From CAYFJO01 sp964343305 (lineage in GTDB: Bacteria > Planctomycetota > Planctomycetia > Pirellulales > Pirellulaceae): 16,739 nt of DNA. The notes beneath the pieces were generated by a model, which saw nothing but the letters and a program-made list of their open reading frames with translations, made no database searches and was not told where the DNA came from. Each line of letters begins with the position of its first letter. The stretch's first letter is position 1. The position numbers and the translations under genes are program-made. Shown here in pieces: positions 8,991-14,246 of this stretch. The stretch spans positions 1 through 16,739 of the forward strand of contig CAYFJO010000219.1 in assembly GCA_964343305.1 (NCBI GenBank). The letters are read 5' to 3'.

Positions 8991-9446
8991 CTATTTGCGT
9001 AGCATCTCGATGAACTCTTTCGAATTGCACAGCGCCCACACAATGTCGTGGACTGCGTCCTTGCGCTCCGTTTTCTTTTTGGCCATGTGCTCGATGCAGT
9101 TCTTGAATTCATCTCGTTTCTGCTTTCGACGAACGACGGTCTCGAAGAGAATCTCGATGATTTGCTCGTCCGAAACGCCCTTCATTGCCAACGCGGCACC
9201 CAATGGCTTTCGCGGGTCGTCGTAGTCCAACATAAAAAGATCTTTGTATAGCTCGGACAGATTGTTGCCGTGGCCGATTAAGATGAGTGCCCCGCCTTTG
9301 GGCGGCACAAAGTTCTCGATGCGCTCGAGCAACAGACGCCGCTTCTTGTCGATGCGATCCAGTTCTTCGTCGCCAAGTACAGGTGTGGACAAGGTGGAGG
9401 CGACCGCCACAAAACAAATGGGAAGTATATTTCTTGCACCTAACAT
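8991..9446 (-). CDS. Small secreted protein with DUF1553-like C-terminal tail, partner of SIR2 gene
   Basis: The product has 151 residues from the ATG at 9446. An upstream in-frame TTG at 9485 is rejected because it lies inside a -35 box. The N-terminus 'MLGARNILPICFVAVASTLS' continues to VLG-DEE, a good Sec signal peptide. The mature part starts with a charged helix, then a conserved-looking 'GGALILIGHGNNLSELYKD' stretch. It ends 'RKDAVHDIVWALCNSKEF', which matches the C-terminal motif of planctomycete DUF1549/DUF1553 (PSD1) proteins, here without the large upstream domains. Its stop touches the start of the SIR2-HEAT-TPR gene, so the two form one transcription unit. Function is unknown. An exported partner for a cytosolic SIR2 protein is odd: it may be an envelope sensor, or simply an unrelated first gene. 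Confidence 0.8.
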   Translation of the reverse strand: MLGARNILPICFVAVASTLSTPVLGDEELDRIDKKRRLLLERIENFVPPKGGALILIGHGNNLSELYKDLFMLDYDDPRKPLGAALAMKGVSDEQIIEILFETVVRRKQKRDEFKNCIEHMAKKKTERKDAVHDIVWALCNSKEFIEMLRK

Positions 9447-9455
9447 ATCGCCGCC

Positions 9456-9485
9456 ATTATCGACGCCTGGATGATCCGATGTCAA
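9456..9485 (-). promoter_or_regulatory. Sigma70-like promoter of the SIR2 operon, near-leaderless
   Basis: On the minus strand a perfect -35 TTGACA (9480-9485) and a 5/6 -10 GATAAT (9456-9461) are separated by 18 bp. A start 7-8 nt after the -10 would fall at about 9448-9449, only 2-3 nt before the ATG at 9446. The mRNA would therefore be leaderless or nearly so. This agrees with the absence of a good Shine-Dalgarno and supports the ATG over the upstream TTG. Confidence 0.55.
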
Positions 9486-9669
9486 ATCTCTTGTCGATCA
9501 CTCCGGCATGGCGCGGTTGGCAACGTACGCAGTCATGCGTAGTGAATTGGCCACAGTTTCTTGACTTTGTAAGTAATCACAATGTTACAGTGAACGGCCT
9601 GCCCCGATACAATATCACTTGAAGCGTGGCTTGAATCCAAACCTCATTGTCGCTATCAAGAGAATCACG

Positions 9670-9793
9670 ATGTCGTTGGAAGTTTCATGTCGCCAGTGCC
9701 GGCACGGTTTAGTGCCGAAGAGAAGTTGTACGGCAGACGTGTGAAATGCCCTAATGCGGAGCTGTCTTGGAGATCCCTAGGCGCGGAAAAGCA
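9670..9793 (+). pseudogene. Broken zinc-ribbon gene with two one-base losses
   Basis: From the ATG at 9670 the frame reads 'MSLEVSCRQCRHG'. The continuation 'FSAEEKLYGRRVKCPN' (from 9708) lies one frame away. 'CGAVLEIPRRGKALSG' (from 9755) lies one frame further. Joined, these give CxxC ... CPxCGAxLEIP, the MJ0042/FHA-type zinc ribbon that opens many planctomycete proteins. Each junction is explained by loss of one base, near 9706-9707 and 9753-9754. AAGAGA upstream could have been the ribosome binding site. The last frame stays open to a TGA at 9941 but runs through the inverted repeat at 9794-9828 into unrelated sequence. Decayed gene start; the rest of the parent gene is absent. Confidence 0.7.
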
Positions 9794-9828
9794 CTGTCAG
9801 GTCTCTTTTTAGAAAAGAGACCTGACAG
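9794..9828. repeat. Perfect 16-bp inverted repeat with 3-nt loop
   Basis: CTGTCAGGTCTCTTTT (9794-9809) is followed by TAG and by its exact reverse complement AAAAGAGACCTGACAG (9813-9828). As RNA it would fold into a very stable hairpin on either strand. There is no T-run after it, so it is not a standard one-way terminator, although the A/T-rich apex is unusual. It sits between a decayed zinc-ribbon gene and an integrase remnant. A REP-type or mobile palindromic repeat is the most likely identity; a recombination site is the alternative. Confidence 0.85.
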
Positions 9829-9867
9829 TCTCTTGGATCGAATCCACTCGCTCCTTGCCAGTCGGCG

Positions 9868-10262
9868 GAAGCCTTCGTGGTCTACCTTCGCACGGTCAAA
9901 GTGGCGCCCAACAGTCATCCGAACACCAAATGCGCGTGGGTGAGTTGGTTCACCTGCTCATTGAGGACGTGAATCTTGACGAGGGGTGGATACATGTCTG
10001 CAATCAGCCAGAACTTGGCTGGAGAATCAAAACGGGACGTGAACGGAAGATTCCTCTTATCGAGGAACTGGTCGCCGTCCTGCGTAGGGTTATTGGCAAC
10101 CGAACCGACGGATCGGTGTTCTTGCGTCAACGTTTTATCCGCCCAGCTTCCAATCTGGATAACACATGCCGTCGCAACCTTGCAGCAGAATTGGAAGATC
10201 CAGCGATGGTTGCGGTGCTTTTCCCGCGGCACACAGGAGCCGCGTTGATTCGCGTGACCTGA
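9868..10262 (+). pseudogene. Tyrosine recombinase (phage-type integrase) remnant
   Basis: From the ATG at 9930 the frame reads 'MRVGELVHLLIEDVNLDEGW', then 'NQPELGWRIKTGRERKIPLI' and 'EELVAVLRRVIGNRTDGSVFL'. This matches the first part of the tyrosine recombinase catalytic domain, with the first catalytic Arg in 'RVGEL' and the beta-hairpin Lys in 'KTGRERK'. After 'FLRQRF' (about 10136) the match stops. The HxxR, H/W and nucleophile Tyr boxes are missing, and the frame ends at 10262. In another frame, 9868-9930 reads 'EAFVVYLRTVKVAPNSHPNTK'-like sequence, resembling the integrase N-terminal SAM-like region. The middle of the gene seems deleted, with a frame change at 9930. It cannot be an active recombinase. 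Confidence 0.78.
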
Positions 10263-10355
10263 ATGTGCCTGACCAGAGATGCCTTCGTTGATGAAGCAGG
10301 AAAAGCAGTGTACGATGGCTCGTACGAAGTTTTCGCCACTCCTCAGGGTCATCTC

Positions 10356-10622
10356 ATGCAATATTTCCCGCACCCCCACTCCCCAAACCTCTGTCGCCTG
10401 ACTGCGTTTGCCGCTGTTTCGGTTCTTTTTGCCGCAGACGCCATTGTCGCAAACGATGAAACAATTGCCCCGTTGATGGCATATGTTGGCACGTTCAGTT
10501 CTCCATTGAAGGATACGCTGCCGACCCAGGTGGATCTGCCGCCGGGCAACGGTGGGCCACCTAAATTTCCTTCCAGCGCCAAGGCGCGAAAATGGAGCGC
10601 TGAATCGTTAGAAATGAGGTAG
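10356..10622 (+). pseudogene. N-terminal stub of a secreted lactonase-family (beta-propeller) protein
   Basis: The ATG at 10356 has an AGGG about 8 nt upstream. It opens a frame with a signal peptide ('LCRLTAFAAVSVLFAADAIVA') followed by 'APLMAYVGTFSSPLKDTLP' and 'TQVDLPPGNG'. The 'YVGTF' strand is the first blade of the 6-phosphogluconolactonase-like Lactonase family, and I recall the following 'LPTQVDLPPGNGRGIH' type of sequence from planctomycete members. Here the match stops at about 10552 and the frame ends at 10622 with unrelated residues. Only about 65 of a normal 350-400 residues remain. If translated it would give a short secreted peptide; I regard it as dead. Confidence 0.68.
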
Positions 10623-10645
10623 GCGTTCACGCGAATTCACTTAAG

Positions 10646-10800
10646 TAGACGTATCCACCCCTGTAAAGGTGTGAACCGTCGAAAAATGTAGGATGGATTG
10701 CCAATCCGTCCATCGCCGGCAACGATACTGGCGGACGGATTGGCAATCCGTCCTACGAACCACGCCACAAATCGCACCTTTACAGGGGTGGTAGACGTAT
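10646..10800. mobile_element. MITE-like element with 17-bp TIRs and 9-bp target duplication
   Basis: The element spans 10655-10791 (137 bp). Its ends are CCACCCCTGTAAAGGTG (10655-10671) and the exact reverse complement CACCTTTACAGGGGTGG (10775-10791). It is flanked by direct copies of TAGACGTAT at 10646-10654 and 10792-10800, as expected for a transposition target duplication. The direct repeat can be read as up to 12 bp because of microhomology with the ends. It encodes no protein of its own and would need a transposase in trans. It sits 54 bp upstream of the GH16 start codon, so it may have displaced or supplied promoter elements. Confidence 0.82.
10688..10756. repeat. Inner 24-bp inverted repeat nested inside the MITE
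   Basis: The arms at 10688-10711 and 10733-10756 are reverse complements with one mismatch (T/G versus C/G pairing at 10694) around a 21-nt spacer. Each arm has its own near-palindromic core, GGATTGCCAATCC or GGATTGGCAATCC, so alternative cruciforms are possible. This could be the body of the element or a second palindromic repeat that inserted into it. Confidence 0.82.
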
Positions 10801-10853
10801 CCTTCTTGGGAACGAAGTTTAAAGCCCACATCACCGAAGACGGAGAAGACGAA

Positions 10854-12341
10854 ATGAAGTCGAGGCAAATGCTCGTGAGTGTGCTCACAGGAACGGTCCT
10901 GGTTGCGACCGCTACAGGACAGACCGCCACCCTGCATGCCGGCGAAAGCAAAGCGTTCAGCGGGAACGCGCAGAAGGAAACCAAAGGCGGATACAAACTC
11001 GTCTGGGCTGATGAATTCGACAATGAAGGCACCCCGAATCCAGACAACTGGGTCCTCGAGAAAGGTTTCGTGAGAAACCACGAGGCTCAATGGTATCAAG
11101 AGGAGAATGCCCGATGCCGAGACGGCCACTTGGTCATCACGGGACGCGAAGACATCAAACGGAACCCGGGATACGTCAAAGGATCGACCGACTGGACGGA
11201 ATCGAAGTTCATCGAGTTCACTTCATCCTCGCTGATGACGAAGGGACTGCATCAATGGACCATGGGGCGTTTCGTCATGCGAGCGAAGATCCCGCATGGC
11301 GAGGGAATGTGGCCCGCGTTCTGGATGGTCGGCAGCAAGGGCGAATGGCCCAGCAGTGGTGAAATCGACATCATGGAGTATTACCAGGACAAGTTCCTGG
11401 CCAACGTCGCGCATGGAACTGACAAACGGTGGAATGCTCGCTGGCACAGCACGAAAACCGAAACCCGCGAACTGGGCGGCCAGAAATGGCTGAATGAATT
11501 TCACGTCTGGCGAATGGACTGGGACACCGAGTCAATCCGCCTTTACGTCGACGACAGACTGCTCAATGAGACCAGGCTCGCAGACACGAGTAACGGCAAC
11601 CTGAAGTGGGGTCCGAAGAATCCGTTTCATCACCCGCACTACATGATCCTGAATCTTGCACTCGGTGGGGATAACGGCGGCGACATGGAGAAGGCAAAGC
11701 TGCCCGCTGAGTACATCATCGACTACGTGCGTGTTTATCAGCGGGACGAAGATAAAGCCTTTAGAGCCGACGACGATTATGTAGCACCGCCGCCATACAC
11801 CGGAAAGAAGGTCGGCATTCACCATTTCAGTGAATTACCCAAGTCGATTAACAAGAGATGTGGCTGGGAGGCCGGCTGCGATTCCCGGAGCTATGCGTGG
11901 AAGCCGAAGGGGAGCGACAGGGAATCTGCTGAAATGATTGCCGACTACGACGACAAACTCGAAGGCGATCTCTCCTACAGATTTGTCCTCAACCACGGTT
12001 GGAGCCGCTGGCTCGTCGAGATGGATCCCAAATATGACGATGGTACGAGGGACTATTCTCAGTTCACGAAACTGGGCTTTGCGATGAAGTCAAAGGATGC
12101 AGGCAAGTGGGAATCGCTCCAAGTCATCCTCGAGAGCAAGAACGGCAAGTCTTACAAGGCTCCGGTGCAGTCACTTGGTTTTGCGCCGGATGGGGAATGG
12201 CATCGCTGCATGATCGATCTGGATCGCGTGAAAAAGAGCGGTGTCGATCTGGCGCAGATCACCGTGCTGTTTTCGATTGCCTGGGAAGGCGGCATCAACA
12301 ATGGGGACTACTTCAAAATTGACGATGTTTATTTAGAGTAG
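10854..12341 (+). CDS. Secreted GH16 endo-glycanase with C-terminal accessory domain
   Basis: The enzyme has 495 residues. ATG 10854 is chosen because CGGAG lies about 9 nt upstream and a signal peptide follows ('MLVSVLTGTVLVATATG'). The longer open frame upstream only translates the MITE. Residues ~42-295 are a GH16 laminarinase/agarase/carrageenase-type fold: 'KLVWADEFD', 'GMWPAFWMVG', the catalytic signature GEIDIMEYY (nucleophile E170, D172, acid/base E175) and 'YIIDYVRVYQ' at the end. It is a retaining endo-hydrolase of beta-1,3 or beta-1,4 glucans or galactans. Residues ~318-495 form a second domain with beta-sandwich character ('GDYFKIDDVYLE' as last strand), probably carbohydrate-binding and CBM11-like, but not firmly assigned. 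It is the first gene of a four-gene plus-strand cluster. Subfamily and substrate cannot be fixed by eye; the neighbouring sulfatase favours a sulfated galactan. Confidence 0.9.
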   Translation: MKSRQMLVSVLTGTVLVATATGQTATLHAGESKAFSGNAQKETKGGYKLVWADEFDNEGTPNPDNWVLEKGFVRNHEAQWYQEENARCRDGHLVITGREDIKRNPGYVKGSTDWTESKFIEFTSSSLMTKGLHQWTMGRFVMRAKIPHGEGMWPAFWMVGSKGEWPSSGEIDIMEYYQDKFLANVAHGTDKRWNARWHSTKTETRELGGQKWLNEFHVWRMDWDTESIRLYVDDRLLNETRLADTSNGNLKWGPKNPFHHPHYMILNLALGGDNGGDMEKAKLPAEYIIDYVRVYQRDEDKAFRADDDYVAPPPYTGKKVGIHHFSELPKSINKRCGWEAGCDSRSYAWKPKGSDRESAEMIADYDDKLEGDLSYRFVLNHGWSRWLVEMDPKYDDGTRDYSQFTKLGFAMKSKDAGKWESLQVILESKNGKSYKAPVQSLGFAPDGEWHRCMIDLDRVKKSGVDLAQITVLFSIAWEGGINNGDYFKIDDVYLE

Positions 12342-12427
12342 CCGTAGGGGCGACGACTGTTTTCACCTTCACGGTGACGCTCGACAGCCGCCTTCTGGCG
12401 AACACCGTTACGAACGAAGGAGCCTCA

Positions 12428-14167
12428 ATGAGATTCGCACTTGTAATTATCACCGTTCTGACGCTCCTGGCTGCTGACGCGGCTGTGGCTGAAGTGCGTG
12501 TCTCGGAAATCTTCAGCAGCGACATGGTGCTGCAACGAGACAGAAGCGTGGCCGTGTGGGGAAGGGCGGATGCCGGCGAAAACGTGACAGTCGCCATCGC
12601 CGGCCAGTCACACGTGACGACCGCACGTGACGGACGATGGAAGATCACGCTGGAGCCTCTCGAAGCTGGCGGTCCGCACGAGATGAAGGTCACGGGTACG
12701 AACACCATCGTGTTCAACAATGTTCTTGTCGGCGACGTGTGGCTCTGTGGTGGGCAGTCCAATATGGACTACGACATGAGTGTCTATATGCGCTGGCCCG
12801 GGGAGATCGGTGCGGCTTACACATCCATCGCCACAAACAGCCCCACGTACCGGAATCTGCATGTCGTTCTAATGAAGAAGGCGGCGGCGCTGCCGGATCA
12901 AACCGACGATGTCCCGATCGAAGACGACGATGTGTTTCAGGGAAAGTGGCAGACATGCTCGCAGCAGGTGACGGCTCGCATGTCGGCCACGGGATTTGTT
13001 TTCGCTCAGCGACTGCAGGCTCACTTGGAAATTCCCATTGGTCTGATTGATGCCAATAAGGGCGGCAGTCCCGTGCATACCTGGTATGCGCCCGAGTCGC
13101 TCAGGATCCTGGATGCGCCGCGGGACTCAATGCGGAACATGTACAATGCCATGATCCGCACGTACCGCGATTTTCCGATCAGAGGAGTCATCTGGTATCA
13201 GGGTGAGAGCAACGCCCTGACTGTGGAAAGCAGTCTGAAGTATGCGGCGGAGTTCAAAGCGATGATCCGAGGGTGGCGACATGACTTCAACGATCCGGAA
13301 ATGCCGTTTCTGTTCGTTCAGTTGGCGGCCTATGAACGCAATCCCTTCCAGCACGGGGTGACCTATCCGATCCTGCGTGACAGCCAGACGGCCGCGCTCG
13401 AACTGAAGCAGACCGGTATGGCGGTCGCGATTGACTTGGGCGATCCAAGAAATATCCATCCACCGTACAAACTGGCTCTGAGCGACCGACTGGTCCTTGC
13501 AGCACGTAAGGTGGCTTACGGTGAGGATGTGGTTTCCGGCGGGCCAACGTTCAAGTCCTTTCGTGTCGAAGGCGACCGTGCCGTTGTCACCTTTGCTGAT
13601 GCCGGGTCCGGACTGGTCGCCCGCGATGTGACTCTGGCCGGGAAGAGACTGACGACCGACAGGCTTGTCGGATTTCAGATCGCCGGTTCCGACGAACAGT
13701 TCCTTGAAGCAGAGGCAATCATTGATGGCGACACGGTGCTGGTCAACAGCCCTGCCGTGAAAGCCCCCGTCGCAGTGCGGTACGCGTGGCGCGGCTTCCC
13801 TTATGCCAACCTTTACAACCAGGAAGGACTGCCAGCCTCGCCGTTCCGGACAGACAACTTCGAGATCGTGATGAACCAGGAACACGTCGATCTCTACAAC
13901 CGTCGCCTCTACCTGCCGCCTGAATTGTCACGGACTCAGATGACGATTGAGCAGAGGGCACAGGTCGCAGCGATCCATGACCGGCACGTCACCAAAGAGG
14001 TGGAAGCCAGAATTCTGGAACTGAGAAAAGCCTACGAAGAGGTTTTGAAGACTGCGGGCAGAAGTTCGCCCGCGTACAGGAAAGCGGTCGGTGCATACAA
14101 CGACTACCTGAATCCGGTAATCAAACGCATCGGCGATGAGATAGAAACAGCGAAGATCTTCGACTGA
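12428..14167 (+). CDS. Secreted sialate O-acetylesterase-type carbohydrate esterase
   Basis: The product has 579 residues. ATG 12428 has AGGAG about 6 nt upstream and opens a signal peptide ('MRFALVIITVLTLLAADAAVA'), so the longer frame from 12374 is rejected. An N-terminal beta domain ('FSSDMVLQRD', 'VAVWGRA', 'GDVWLCGGQSNM') is followed by the SGNH-like catalytic domain. The nucleophile is S111 in GQSNM, and a D339-x4-H344 pair lies in 'DPRNIHPPYK'. 'VIWYQGESN' is the family's second signature. These enzymes remove acetyl groups from sialic acids, but in planctomycete glycan clusters they more likely deacetylate plant or algal polysaccharides. The last ~80 residues are charged and helical, possibly coiled coil, and are an addition to the usual family. 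It starts 86 bp after the GH16 stop, so one operon is likely. Confidence 0.9.
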   Translation: MRFALVIITVLTLLAADAAVAEVRVSEIFSSDMVLQRDRSVAVWGRADAGENVTVAIAGQSHVTTARDGRWKITLEPLEAGGPHEMKVTGTNTIVFNNVLVGDVWLCGGQSNMDYDMSVYMRWPGEIGAAYTSIATNSPTYRNLHVVLMKKAAALPDQTDDVPIEDDDVFQGKWQTCSQQVTARMSATGFVFAQRLQAHLEIPIGLIDANKGGSPVHTWYAPESLRILDAPRDSMRNMYNAMIRTYRDFPIRGVIWYQGESNALTVESSLKYAAEFKAMIRGWRHDFNDPEMPFLFVQLAAYERNPFQHGVTYPILRDSQTAALELKQTGMAVAIDLGDPRNIHPPYKLALSDRLVLAARKVAYGEDVVSGGPTFKSFRVEGDRAVVTFADAGSGLVARDVTLAGKRLTTDRLVGFQIAGSDEQFLEAEAIIDGDTVLVNSPAVKAPVAVRYAWRGFPYANLYNQEGLPASPFRTDNFEIVMNQEHVDLYNRRLYLPPELSRTQMTIEQRAQVAAIHDRHVTKEVEARILELRKAYEEVLKTAGRSSPAYRKAVGAYNDYLNPVIKRIGDEIETAKIFD

Positions 14168-14246
14168 CCGCTCAGGCGTGCGGCTACAGTTTGGAAACTA
14201 CCTATAGAACCCTCACGCAACACCGGCCGACTCAGGAGCCGCATCA

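Noticed and set aside
9447..9485. TTG start for the small secreted protein
   Set aside because: The TTG is part of the -35 hexamer, and the resulting N-terminus would precede the signal peptide.
9794..9828. Inverted repeat as a standard terminator
   Set aside because: No T-run follows the stem on either strand; neighbouring frames are remnants without a gene end here.
10698..10853. Upstream in-frame extension of the GH16 gene
   Set aside because: It translates the MITE and leader; the ATG at 10854 has a good ribosome binding site and begins a signal peptide.
12374..12427. Earlier ATG for the esterase
   Set aside because: It has no ribosome binding site and would bury the signal peptide; ATG 12428 follows AGGAG.
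13127..13885. 252-codon minus-strand frame
   Set aside because: It is antisense to the esterase and shows no domain.
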